From assembly GCA_003427395.1 (NCBI GenBank), contig BFEA01000136.1:381521-402320 (forward strand): 20,800 bases of DNA. The letters are read 5' to 3'. Positions 10,901 to 19,739 of the stretch are shown here, in pieces. This DNA comes from Chara braunii (lineage: Eukaryota; Streptophyta; Charophyceae; Charales; Characeae). The notes beneath the pieces were generated by a model. The model saw only the letters and a list, made by a program, of their open reading frames with translations. It ran no database searches and was not told the origin of the DNA. A program made the translations under genes and the position numbers. Every line of letters begins with the position of its first letter. Position 1 is the first letter of the stretch.

Positions 10901-11739
10901 CAGGGAACTTTGGTTACAGATGGATGCAGAGAGGAATATCTACCATAAGAGATCTATGGGATGAAGAAGTCATTTGCTAGAGATCTGAAATGCAAGTGAA
11001 AGAAAAGTTGGGCCAACTTCCTTTACAGAAAGAAAGAAGAATGCAGATCATTTAAGCGATACCAGAGAAATGAAAGCAACTAATTGGACCAGAAGGAGTT
11101 AAACCCCCAGGCATATGGTACATAAAAGACGAAGATAAGATGAGGAGGTTTTATCGAATTCAATCCTGGGAGGAATATCCACATGGGAAGTGTATGCCGG
11201 AGATGTGTCAAGAAGAACAAACGAAGGAAAACAGTCTGCAGAGCTTCGAAATATTGGAAGGAATGAGAATGAATGACTTGGCAGAATGCAGGATGCGTAG
11301 CAGAGGAGGCGAGGGGGCGAAATTCTTACCAGTAGTACAGGGGACTGAAGTAAAGAGATTACGCCTCGATCCAGAGGGATGGGGTTGGAACCTGGAAGGA
11401 AAAGTAGAAGTACGGATACAAAAACTGGACTATAGGCTAGCAACTAGAATAGCACAGAGACCACAACCACCATCAGCCAAACTGGAGAAGAAATGAGAGA
11501 AACATAGACCCAGACAAGAGATCCCCAAGCAAGAAGAGTACAAGAGACTGTGGAAACAACTGCAGTTGTTACCCACACAAAAATGGGTTTCATTACTATG
11601 GCTACAAGCTCACCTAGAGGTACCCACCGCAATGTGGCTAAAAGAAAAGGGGATCGAGAGCATTTATACGAAATGCGACTTTTGTGGCTGGTTCTGTGAG
11701 AACGAGAGACACCTGTGGTGGGCATGCCCAAGGTCCCAG
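7927..11739 (+). pseudogene. LINE ORF2, 5' part: endonuclease, reverse transcriptase, zinc-binding domain
   Basis: ORF2 nicks target DNA and copies element RNA by target-primed reverse transcription. The endonuclease (7927-8577, frame 1) shows AIWNAQGLGD, IDIVFIQETKL, FATIYAPN, VVGDYNQIPSP and RRLDFFLVSDE. A shift to frame 3 occurs at about 8560-8660, near a T-run. The reverse transcriptase (about 8950-10280) shows GKAPGDDGLPVEF, WRSISLLNVVYKILAKSLA, GREQGAFIRGRLIFENI, LMLDLEKAYDRVN (motif A), SLRQGCPLAPLLF (motif B), ALADDLLAIL (motif C, Leu before ADD) and RYLGIQVALG. After a second shift at about 10285-10300, frame 1 reads ARHLSLIGRALVLNSSAFAL and continues to the RVT zinc-binding motif CDFCGWFCENERHLWWACP (about 11671-11730). 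In-frame stops include 7996, 8101, 8221, 8404, 8742, 8766, 8778, 8949, 9330, 9690, 9774, 9882, 9891, 10513, 10978, 11053, 11071 and 11494. Confidence 0.85.
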
Positions 11740-11753
11740 TGTCGAGCGCATCG

Positions 11754-11778
11754 GTCCGGCACAAAATAGGGCGGGACC
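11754..11778. other. Imperfect hairpin near the left end of the insertion
   Basis: ggtccggc and gcgggacc pair over seven of eight positions across an A-rich loop of about ten bases, shortly inside the TGTCG end. It mirrors the stronger hairpin inside the right end. Confidence 0.35.
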
Positions 11779-11904
11779 CTCCCAGCCGCGTCACGAAAGA
11801 GTCGGTTTGATCCTCGTCGAGAATACACATGGAGCTTCCGCAAGCCACTCTGGCCGGGTGCGCCAGCCATACCTCTCGCGAGCCCCTACGACAGGATAGG
11901 GCCT

Positions 11905-12198
11905 ATGCGAGGCACGACTTACCACCACCTTACGAGAGCTGTCACCTCCCTTCGATGGGCGTATCCCCACCGAGCTACCAGTCTACAGTACAAAAGCTTA
12001 TCAACTGTAATCGCAGAGGTGGACCAGTCGATGACGTTTCTCGTTCGCTGTAGCATAGAGGGTACGTGTGGTTTTACGCCTCTATCGGACCCGCACGCGA
12101 ACCGATGCCTTGGGGGGGCTGAGGTCCCAAACGTGACTCGTCGTCAGTCGACTAGGACACATCCCACACACCACGCGTACACCACTCTTAAGACATAA
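11905..12198 (+). CDS. Hypothetical small open frame in the insertion
   Basis: An ATG-started frame of 97 codons (MRGTTYHHLTRAVTSLRWAY...) ends in TAA. The frame is in fact free of stops from 11770, 143 codons in all, in a GC-rich stretch. No domain, signal or membrane segment is recognisable, and the composition (Thr, His, Arg, Ser) is not distinctive. It could be a remnant gene of the inserted element or a chance opening in GC-rich DNA. Confidence 0.15.
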   Translation: MRGTTYHHLTRAVTSLRWAYPHRATSLQYKSLSTVIAEVDQSMTFLVRCSIEGTCGFTPLSDPHANRCLGGAEVPNVTRRQSTRTHPTHHAYTTLKT

Positions 12199-13166
12199 AA
12201 ATAAAAACACATACACATACACAAAATGACATAGAACAAACAACGCGACAACACTCATAGTTCCTTGGCAGCCATCCCATAACTCTCCGATGTGGAAATC
12301 GGATAGGCATCTCGCACGAGGCTTAATATAAAACCACGTGGACGCAGGGCTAACTCATATCGACTCACAATGCAAGCATACGCAAGTAGTCGCAATGATG
12401 GCGTACTATATAGTGCCCATAATCAAGCGGCCCCTCGTGGGTTCGAGTACCGCTTATGACACTCAAGTGTCAAACTCGAAGTATTGTGAGGGTCTACCTC
12501 TTCACGATATTGCACGGATGAAGAAAAAGTCGTGCGGCCTCCGCGGCACCTCCGGCCTTTAGGCTGAGTGTCCCGGTGGGCAGGGCAAATAGGCTCTGCG
12601 CAAGGGGTGATCCCTTCCATGCAGAGTCTAGGACCTGGGATGTCCTGGACAAGGACCTCGAATCCAGGCCCGGGACCAACGTCCGACAAAGAAATCTTTA
12701 AAAAACATACAATAATAAAATGAGAAATAAGTATGTGACGATCACTTCTCACAATCACAGTGAGACTCCTCACACCCATATATATGCATGTGATCGCAGG
12801 CAATCAAATCCAAAGTCCGAACCACAGAACATACCTGCAATCACATTAAAGAGTCAACCAAAAGTCCACACATTACACGGGGTCAATTTCAACCATTCCC
12901 TATACTCATACCCCTCACTTTAGCCATGCAAGCCCTATCCTTTGTCAAACCTTCCATATTTAAATACTCAGTACCTTTGTTAAATGACCATTCAATAAAA
13001 GTCTGGGTGAAAAGCTTAATAAAACAATAGAAACCATCAGGGTTAAAGCTTTTTATGTTGAGCATTGAGGGTGAGTTGGAGTTGGGTCGTAGATTGACGA
13101 ATCGGCAACCGACCTGTTATCAGTGATAAGAGAACATGATCCTCATGCGATAAAGCTGAATCTAGT
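12199..13166. other. No convincing gene; structured GC-rich segment
   Basis: The minus strand is open from 12803 to 12423 without an ATG at its start and with no recognised domain. The GC-rich part (about 12535-12685) can fold into two hairpins. The first has arms ctctgc 12594-12599 and gcagag 12621-12626 around an inner aaggg/ccctt. The second has arms cctgga 12644-12649 and tccagg 12663-12668. An A/T-rich stretch follows. Confidence 0.4.
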
Positions 13167-13283
13167 TCAAATCCTGAATCGAGCGATCAAGAGAACCTGT
13201 AACGCAAGATAAGCCAATCCCCAAGCTAAGCCTATGAGTCCATAGAGAATAATCTCCATATCACGATCTTGCTCGAAAATCAT
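13167..13283 (-). CDS. Possible 38-residue single-span membrane microprotein
   Basis: The minus-strand ATG at 13283 opens 38 codons to a TGA at 13167. The N-terminus MIFEQDRDME is charged. It is followed by a hydrophobic span (ILYGLIGLAWGLAYLALQVL) and a basic end (IARFRI), the layout of a small membrane peptide. It lies about 80 bases past the primer-binding-like site of the minus-oriented LTR-like segment, where an element leader would be. Frames of this length arise by chance and T-rich DNA favours hydrophobic codons, so the call is weak. Confidence 0.15.
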   Translation of the reverse strand: MIFEQDRDMEIILYGLIGLAWGLAYLALQVLLIARFRI

Positions 13284-13364
13284 TCTACCTAACTAAGCCT
13301 AAGTCTACCTTTAAGCAAGTGTTCAAAGAAAGGTAGACCCTGACTGAATCTCCTTGTACAGAGT

Positions 13365-13382
13365 GGATTGTTAGAATCGCCA
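13365..13382 (-). promoter_or_regulatory. Primer-binding-site-like sequence
   Basis: Read on the minus strand, tggcgattctaacaatcc begins with TGG, the complement of the tRNA CCA end. It follows the candidate LTR end (TGACA) after two bases. That spacing is normal for LTR retrotransposons. I could not assign the primer tRNA. Confidence 0.35.
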
Positions 13383-13389
13383 CCTGTCA

Positions 13390-13960
13390 AAATATAATCT
13401 AACTCATTTAAACAAAAATAATTTCGGCATCGCTTCCAGTAGGATTAGTGTCTTCTCATAATTTATACTAACTCAAATATAAAAACAAAAAATAATCTCT
13501 AATTATGAAAAGTCAAATTTTGTCTAACTCCCTGAATTAGTAAAAATTTGGGCAGCACTCTCTTTAGAAAAGAAGACTTTCCAGATTTTTACTACGTCAT
13601 ATATGAACTCAGAAGCAAAACTTGAGTTCAACTAAGACAAAATTTAACTAACTCTTTAGGTTTGTAAAAATTTCGGCAGCCTTCCCTTTAGAAAAATGCT
13701 AATGCAAGATTTCTACAAAACTAAGTTTAGAATCAAAAGTGACTTTGACTTCTCAAGGTCCAATTTTGTCTAACTCCTTGAATTAGCAAAAATTTGGGCA
13801 ACACTCCCTTTAGAAAAAAAACCTTTCCAGGTTTTTACTAAGTCAAAAAGTCAGACAAAATGAACCTTGAAAAGACAAAATGTGACTAACTCCTTGGTTT
13901 TGTAGAAATTTCGGCAGCGCTTCCCGTAGAGAAAGTAGCTTACCAAAATTTATACAAGGC
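13390..13960. repeat. Tandem array, about 122-bp units of two alternating types
   Basis: The landmark word aattt(c/g)ggca recurs with attt starting at 13421, 13546, 13670, 13792 and 13908, so the periods are 125, 124, 122 and 116. Copies 2 and 4 share gaattag(t/c)aaaaatttggg, while copies 3 and 5 share ggttttgta(g/a)aaatttcggcagc or a close variant. The array therefore alternates, with a dimer of about 246 bp. The related spacer words taactccttg and tttagaaaa recur too. Confidence 0.85.
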
Positions 13961-14258
13961 CAAGTATAATAAATGATCCCACAAAATGCAGAAATTGACC
14001 TAAGTAAAAATAAACTTAGCTAAAAAAATGCATGAATTGAAACTATCTCCTATATGACTCTAACTCATGGCGAGCATCTAAAGCAACTACCTATCAACTG
14101 AAAACTCAGACCAAGAAGCAATCTCACTCAGTCACATGCAAGGCCAAACCACATAGGAAAGTACTCTTACTAGCCGAAAGTCAGGCTTATCAAACAATAG
14201 TTCGTAGTCTTTGAATGATTTATCCCTTTATACCAAGCTTATATAAGGCATAAAGCTA

Positions 14259-14980
14259 GACCACTCAATCTTATGGGAACCTGTCTAGCTTAGCCATAGA
14301 GTACACATAAACAGAGGGCACTATAACTTTTATCTTCTTTGGGCACATGACTAGGTTAGCCAGCCTAGTTGCCCTGAACTATTTAAGTATCCAAGTTATA
14401 TATAATTGTCTGCAATTTGTCTTTCAAGGTAACATATGACTGAACCGGTAATCTTAGATCAAGGTTCAGCCTGTTCCTTCTTACCACAATTTTATTCTTA
14501 ATTCATACTCTCTTCAGTTGGTGATAAGCTATAGTCAGACCATCCAATCTTATGAAAAAACGTATGACTAGCCTGTTCATTAGTAAGTAATATAAGATAT
14601 AAACAAATTTAACCTTTTGGTTTCAGCATATGCGCGCCTCTAGACCAGACCACCCAATTTTATGGGAACTCGTCAAATCCTTTGCCTGAATTTCTCCCTC
14701 AAAATAAAACAAAGAGAGAGTCTGGGTCATCCAATCTTATGGAACATGCCAAACTCTCCACCAGAACTAATAAAACATAAGAAAACCCTAAAGCAGCAAG
14801 GTAACCAAACCATCCAATCTTATGGAAAAATGTCTGGTCCGTGAAAGTCAAACACATGCAACCCTCGCCGGTCAAAACAACCAGACCACCCAATCTTATG
14901 GGAACTCGTCTAACCTTTCAAGCAGTCAAAAAGTAAACATGGCACTTGGCCCTCCAATGTTATGAAGACTCTCCCAGCCT
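14259..14980. repeat. Seven copies of an approximately 30-bp word at irregular spacing
   Basis: A word near accatccaatcttatggga, usually followed by act(c)gtctarcc, occurs at about 14259, 14538, 14648, 14726, 14808, 14883 and 14949. Measured at the shared ccaatctta core, the spacings are about 280, 110, 76, 84, 75 and 64. All copies have the same orientation. The intervening sequences look unrelated, so the word itself seems to be the conserved part. Confidence 0.85.
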
Positions 14981-15212
14981 TTAGTTGACCCAGTCAAACA
15001 CATTCAATACAACCTTCCTCCCACCTTTCCCCCAGATGCAACCCTTGTTCACAATCTTCTTTCAGTCAGACAACAAAAAATGAAACTGAATTTGCACAAA
15101 CATTCCTTTACTTAAGTCTGAATTGTCCTGAAAGTATAACATAAAAGTCAAAGTAGGGACGTATGCAGTATACTCAGTCAACTATGGCAAAAATACAGAT
15201 AGGGGTTGTACT

Positions 15213-15222
15213 GGGTTTATAG
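15213..15222 (-). promoter_or_regulatory. TATA-like box on the minus strand
   Basis: On the minus strand the sequence reads CTATAAACCC, close to the plant TATA consensus. It lies upstream (in minus orientation) of both tandem arrays and of the primer-binding-like site, which is consistent with a U3 promoter. Confidence 0.3.
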
Positions 15223-15560
15223 ACGGAGATGGAAGGTTACCTCTCAGTTCCCTGCCTCAAGAACTCCTCCTGAGTTTCGACAGAGCTCCTACAATCGGTG
15301 GGTTGACTCTCCACAGAGTTTTGATGCGGTCCTACGGGATGCAATCCCGCCTGCCGCCTTCCTCTCGCAACCAGGATTAGACTTAGAGTAAGAAGGATAG
15401 AGGGAGGGGTTTCAGACTCTCGAGATACAGGAGAGGGGCAACTCAACTCGCAAGAGAGGGCCTTGTTGCCTTGATACGCCTTAGGGCCCTTCAATGATGG
15501 TCAGAACACAGCAACAACTTGGTCACCACTAAGTCAAATTGTCGTTTGTTGACTCTCTGT

Positions 15561-16475
15561 CAACTCTCCAATTTGCAGTAATAATTCCCCCTAAGGAATC
15601 ACAATCACCTCACAACACCCACGGCTCCAAGTGTAGTGGTCATCGGTAAGTCCACAAACTCGTGGTTAGCCCCCAACTACTCCATTCGGCAGGTTGAGCA
15701 ATACTTTCGTTAGCAGACAACTCTTCAAGCGATGTCTTAGTTGCCGCTAGCCCGCTCAATGGACTGAGCCGCATACCAGTCACACGCTAAGCCTGCAACT
15801 TCGCTCTTGCATGATGTTGTTTGCACCGGTTCTAAGTCAGCAACACCGCCGAAGCATGGTAGCAGCAAATGGGACATCTACAGACCTAGCCAAGTCCGAC
15901 CTCCACGGCCACTGTGTTCCATCTAAATACTCGACAATCAGCAACCAAGGTGCAGTCAGCCACTCTGTTCGTGCGAGTCCTCATAGGGTAACAGGTACGT
16001 GTTTCAACTCCTCCTCTATTCTTCGCTCAGTCGCTGTGTTCGTAGCAAACGCTGCTCCCTTCCTCTTCCCTCTCCATTCAAATGGCCGATAAAATACAGC
16101 AAGCCGCAACGACAATGACCACAGTGTCCAACCTCACCGTCTGAAATCCGATGGTCTTTCCTCCACCGCCGTACATTGTTCGATCCTACCTCTGCTCGGC
16201 TTCAAAACTCCCTCTCCCCGCTCTCCTTTAACCCATCTCCTCATTCTTTTCTCGTTCCTCCTTCCACTCTCCTAACGACCTGTTACTCTCCTGTCTGCAC
16301 GACTGCTATCGGAATCACCACCGTCAGCAAGCGCTGCCGGAGCGAAGGCCACGGACACGCAGAAGCGATGATGACAGCCTATGGAGAGCTGTATCGGGAT
16401 CACGACCCCTATGCGTCATACCTCGGCTCCAAACAATGCATGTGGAGTCAAAATGCCCCGCTATCTTCAAATGAT
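15561..16475. other. No gene seen
   Basis: Part of the 7.2-kb insertion. There are pyrimidine-rich stretches at 16060-16270 and open frames without recognisable features. The frame across 16176-16562 begins at a non-ATG codon and runs into a dispersed repeat copy, so I do not call it. Confidence 0.45.
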
Positions 16476-16608
16476 CATGAATCTTCCATTAGAACGAGGG
16501 TAGATGCATCCCCATCTGACAAGGGAAAAGCGACAGGATCTGTGAGCAACTTGACATCATAGCTCGACTTTTAGCTCCCCCGCATCGCTAGTTCGTCTTC
16601 GAAGTAAG

Positions 16609-16698
<90 letters not shown>

Positions 16699-16845
16699 AT
16701 TGAATGAGTAACGTCAGAATGAATCTACTACTAGAACGCGGAAGTATGCACCACCTTCAATCCATATACGCAGAGAGATAAGCAGAGGCTACCTCCTTCG
16801 ATACAAAAGCAAGATCGAATGAATCCTCTGTTAGAACCTGGAACG
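16476..16845 (+). repeat. Three copies of the dispersed gaatc...tagaac repeat
   Basis: Copies lie at 16476-16506, 16716-16755 and 16816-16845, all on the plus strand. The middle copy (gaatctactactagaacgcgg) matches the copy at 4599-4637 closely, including the trailing caccacc. The last two are exactly 100 bases apart at gaatc. A CT microsatellite separates the first two. A weaker copy lies at about 18413-18437 (gaatctctcggttagaag). Confidence 0.7.
16610..16697. repeat. (CT)44 microsatellite
   Basis: A perfect 88-base CT run sits between two copies of the dispersed repeat. It is the complement of the GA run that opens the window. Confidence 0.98.
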
Positions 16846-17870
16846 AAACACTGTACTCCAGCCATGCCACGACGTGTTTCACATCTTACTCCTAAACAAC
16901 TCACAACCTCCATCCCGTAGAACCTATCCTCCAATTCCTGAATCCGACTTCAGCATCGGATTCACCCACCCTTACAACTTCTACTTTGTGTCCTCTCTCA
17001 GCCTAGCCTTGCTAGGAACCTTTCGAAGCGAGCGATTTCCAAATCGCCATAGTCCATTCCTCGATATTACAGCGCATCATCTCTCTTTCGTCGTGCCAAA
17101 ACTAACGCTCCTATTGCAAATCTAACATAATGAATCAATTCGCCCTAAACAAAAACCACAGATTCGCCGCTTTTCTCACCCATTTCTATTTAGTATCGGA
17201 GGAAAAACCTCCCTTTTTGTTCTGCCATATCCGCTCATCCATTCATCTTTGCGCAACCCTTTTTGCACTAACCTTTCTTTCTACCATCCTAGAGCTAAAA
17301 CTAACGCTACCATTGGCGTCGCACGATTAGAAAACCTATACTTACTATCTCTCCCCGCTCATTTTCATCAAGGAATGAGCGAGGTATGCCCTTTCGATCC
17401 TTGCCATGACTCGTTCTTGCTTTGCTCCGCCATCCTTTATGTTGAATGCACCCGGCGTACTATCATGCCCGGATTCACTCGTTCCTTACTGCATTCGTAC
17501 TCCACTTCACCCGCTCGTTCCTCCTTGTCTTCTTCGCATCCAGCTAGGTCGCTAGCCACGCGCTAATCGAGACACCACCATAACGTTGACCGATATGGTC
17601 AGTAGGGTGGTGGTCATGAAAGTTGAATCCACTAAATTCAATGTGTGTGTAGCAACTTCCCACACCAAGTTAATCGACTCTGAATGCGGATAGCGCCAGC
17701 AACACACGACCCAAAATCGATCGTCGTGGCTGCTCCTGCTTCCGGACTAGTAGGAGGCGCAGGCCTGCTGCAAATCTGCAGCGTGAGCCTCAGCAAGCGG
17801 GTCCTGGTGCAGATCTTGGTGGTCGTAGCACATATTCTGTAGGGATTTTGACGGCCGTGGTGGGGGGGGT
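16846..17870. other. No convincing gene
   Basis: Several short open frames occur without domains. The word aaaactaacgct followed by a related tail occurs at about 17098 and 17297. A short perfect palindrome gcgattt-cc-aaatcgc lies at about 17034. Confidence 0.4.
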
Positions 17871-18240
17871 TCAACAGGCAGGCCGGACCCTCGGCATGGC
17901 TGCACGCCTCCTCGTTGTGCCTTGGGTTGCCGTCTGCCTCTTCTGGTCCCGAAGGGCGTACCCGCCGAAGGTCCTTGCCCCTGAGGTTTTACCTGCGTCG
18001 TAGGTCAAATCACCCACCAGTTCGCATATGCGTTGAACTCCTAAATCCATGTGTTCAGTGACAAATATGATAGAGGAACTTTTGCCAACGTCCCGAACAC
18101 GCACGAACCCGTAGGTCAACCAAAGGAGCCGCTTGCTCAAGGTCCTCGATCGTCATGAAGACCTCTAAATTCAGCGTCACGTTCGAGTCAAGGAATGCCA
18201 GAACATAATAATAATAATACGAGGATAAATAATAAAACAT
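17871..18240 (-). other. Possible exon or decayed coding stretch on the minus strand
   Basis: Two overlapping minus-strand frames are open. One holds NVTLNLEVFMTIEDLEQAAP. The other holds TYGFVRVRDVGKSSSIIFVT, then EHMDLGVQRICELVGDLTYD. Both look more protein-like than their surroundings, as if one coding stretch crosses a frameshift near 18120. Directly after TYDA the minus strand reads gcag/gtaaaa, a fair 5' splice donor. No family is recognised. It may belong to the inserted element. Confidence 0.2.
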
Positions 18241-18890
18241 TTAGAAAATTTTAGTCGTTCAGAGAACGACAGGAGAGGAAAAGGGACTGCTAATACCGCT
18301 CCGGCTCTGCTGGTGGTAAAAAAACGAGGGGAACACCCCCGTCGAGCCCTCAACCCTTCTGTCCCTTTGAGCTACCCTAATATCCTCGCGTCGTCGCCGC
18401 TCGGTCTCGACCCCTGAATCTCTCGGTTAGAAGTCCGACAATGTAACCAAATGTGCTAAGCCCAAGGCTAAGTTTAGTTTTGACGGACGCCTAAATAAGC
18501 GGATATTATGCGACGCACAAATCTACCGAAACATTTCAAACCCTTAAATCGGCCTATCAGCAGAACTCACGACCATCAACCTTCCGCGTCCACCGCGCGA
18601 CTATACCGAACCATGCCACCGTCGATGTCGTCCTTCACACGTACGCACAAGTTATAGCAAGCGCACCAACCCAGAGATATAATATTTTTCATCCCAGCTT
18701 AATCAGAAATAAAATATTTGGCCCGCGATCACACTGGCTCTTCAATCATCAATCAAATAAAAAAATCACGCGCACCTTAAATCTGCATGCCCACACACTC
18801 TCTACTCTAATCATCCATTCAATCATCGTAAACCACAGACACAGTCGCGCCACGAGCAGGGTACGTAAACTTTAAACCAAACCTATTTTC
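18241..18890. other. No gene seen
   Basis: The right part of the 7.2-kb insertion is of mixed composition. It holds one weak copy of the dispersed gaatc...tagaa repeat at 18413-18437 and no coding evidence. Confidence 0.45.
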
Positions 18891-18910
18891 TGTTGCTTAC
18901 CAAAACCAGG

Positions 18911-18936
18911 GCGGATACCCTTGTAAGGGTATTCGC
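18911..18936. other. Strong hairpin next to the right end of the insertion
   Basis: gcggataccctt (18911-18922) pairs with aagggtattcgc (18925-18936) over 12 positions, one of them G-T, around a two-base spacer. As DNA this is a near-perfect 26-bp palindrome. It ends seven bases before the inferred CGACA terminus. Confidence 0.7.
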
Positions 18937-18947
18937 ACCGACACCAC

Positions 18948-19316
18948 AGATGGTGGAGATGGTGGCTTTTCCACAAGAAGGAGATCATAGGAAGAAACAA
19001 TCCTATGGGGGAAAGATGGGAGCTATCACTGCCTCAAGATCTTACAATCAGCTAGGGTTGGGGCTACATGGCTCAAGTAGCCAGACCATGTCTCATGAGC
19101 GTAATTTGGAAGGACAGGAATGCGTAGAGATTTAAGGAAGATAAAATTACGGGTCAATAGGCAGAGATTCTATCTAAGAAGCGCCTGACTGAGAAAATCA
19201 AAGCAGACTGGATCAGGAACGCAAACAAAGGAAAAACCACCAGAGGGAGAGAATGGTTAAAAGGACTTGGGCTCAGAATGAACGGCTGGTCGACATCTCC
19301 CAAGATAATAGATTGA
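18948..19316 (+). pseudogene. LINE ORF2, 3' part: C-terminal domain
   Basis: Frame 3 reads RWWRWWLFHKKEI, then SVIWKDRNA, then RLTEKIKADWIRNANKGKTT, then GREWLKGLGLRMNGW and ends near a TGA at 19314. The WKDRNA motif followed by basic helices is the usual sequence after the zinc-binding domain in plant LINE ORF2 proteins. Together with the 5' part it gives roughly 1,390 codons, a normal length for the class. In-frame stops lie at 19053, 19125 and 19158; the TAG in RNA-stop-RF probably replaces Trp. A few more codons in frame run on to stops at 19332, 19365 and 19371, so the original end could be slightly later. The LINE may alternatively be a second, 5'-truncated copy. Confidence 0.65.
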
Positions 19317-19739
19317 AATGGGGTCAATGGCTGACAGAGCTGGATGGGATGCACAAACGATGTATAGCCTTAAGCTAATGCTAGTAAGAGTTCAAAGTAT
19401 AGAATAGCAGGGGGAAGTAGAGAGTTGAGTAGTACCAACCAGGTCCACTCGGTTGGCTATATAATTGTCGTGGCCGCAGTAGGCAAAAAGGTGAGGAGGG
19501 TGGTAGAGTGGCACATTACTCAGGCCTAAGTAAAGTTCCGACCGACCGTTAGGTCGGTTTCAGGTCGGGTTAGGCTTGTGTAGTAGCATAGGTAGAGAGA
19601 GGATAGAACGGGTATGAAATAGGATAAGACTTGCTTACTATTTGAAACACGAATTTGAAGACAGATGAACTTATAAGTGAAACTGGTTAATGCTGCCTGA
19701 GTGACAACGAGTTGAATTGTGGGACCCCGACCCGAATCC
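19317..19739 (+). other. LINE 3' UTR
   Basis: About 400 bases without coding character separate the end of ORF2 from the A tail. They hold a stable stem-loop (accgacc 19541-19547, loop gtta, ggtcggt 19552-19558) followed by a further aggtcgg word. In several LINE families a 3' stem-loop is recognised by the reverse transcriptase; whether this one is used is inference. Confidence 0.55.

Larger units (their letters stand above)
13385..15560 (-). mobile_element. LTR-like segment of a plant-type LTR retrotransposon, minus orientation
   Basis: The left edge in window coordinates is TGTCA at 13385 (the LTR 3' end on the minus strand), next to a primer-binding-like site. A TATA-like CTATAAACCC on the minus strand (15213-15222) could be the U3 promoter. 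Two tandem-repeat arrays lie downstream of it, inside the would-be R/U5. The right edge is not defined, no partner LTR was found and no gag/pol domains are seen, so it would be a fragment or a large non-autonomous derivative. Long repeat-bearing LTRs are known in plant Ty3-type elements; assignment to a clade is not possible from this. Confidence 0.4.
11740..18943. mobile_element. 7.2-kb insertion inside LINE ORF2, type unresolved
   Basis: LINE coding similarity stops after ...WACPRSQ (cag ends at 11739) and resumes at 18948 with RWWRWWLFHKKEI at the next codon boundary. The intervening DNA starts TGTCG and ends CGACA. With one gap the inverted match extends to about ten positions (tgtcg-a-gcg-c-at against tgtcg-gt-gcg-a-at). 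The flanks ccag (11736-11739) and ccac (18944-18947) differ at one base, a possible worn 4-bp target duplication whose removal keeps ORF2 in frame. TG...CA ends suggest an LTR element, but I found no long terminal direct repeats. A hairpin lies just inside each end. No transposase or polymerase domain is recognisable. It may be a non-autonomous or composite element. Confidence 0.5.

Noticed and set aside
12423-12450. tRNA-like B box (gggttcgagtaccgc) suggesting a SINE head or tRNA gene
   Set aside because: The T-arm lacks the expected pairing at one position, no acceptable A box lies at the right distance and no cloverleaf can be drawn.
16176-16562. 128-codon plus-strand frame in the insertion
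   Set aside because: It starts at a non-ATG codon, has no domain, and its 3' part is a copy of the dispersed repeat.
18911-18947. Helitron 3' end (terminal palindrome)
   Set aside because: No CTRR follows the hairpin, and the flanks do not show insertion between A and T.
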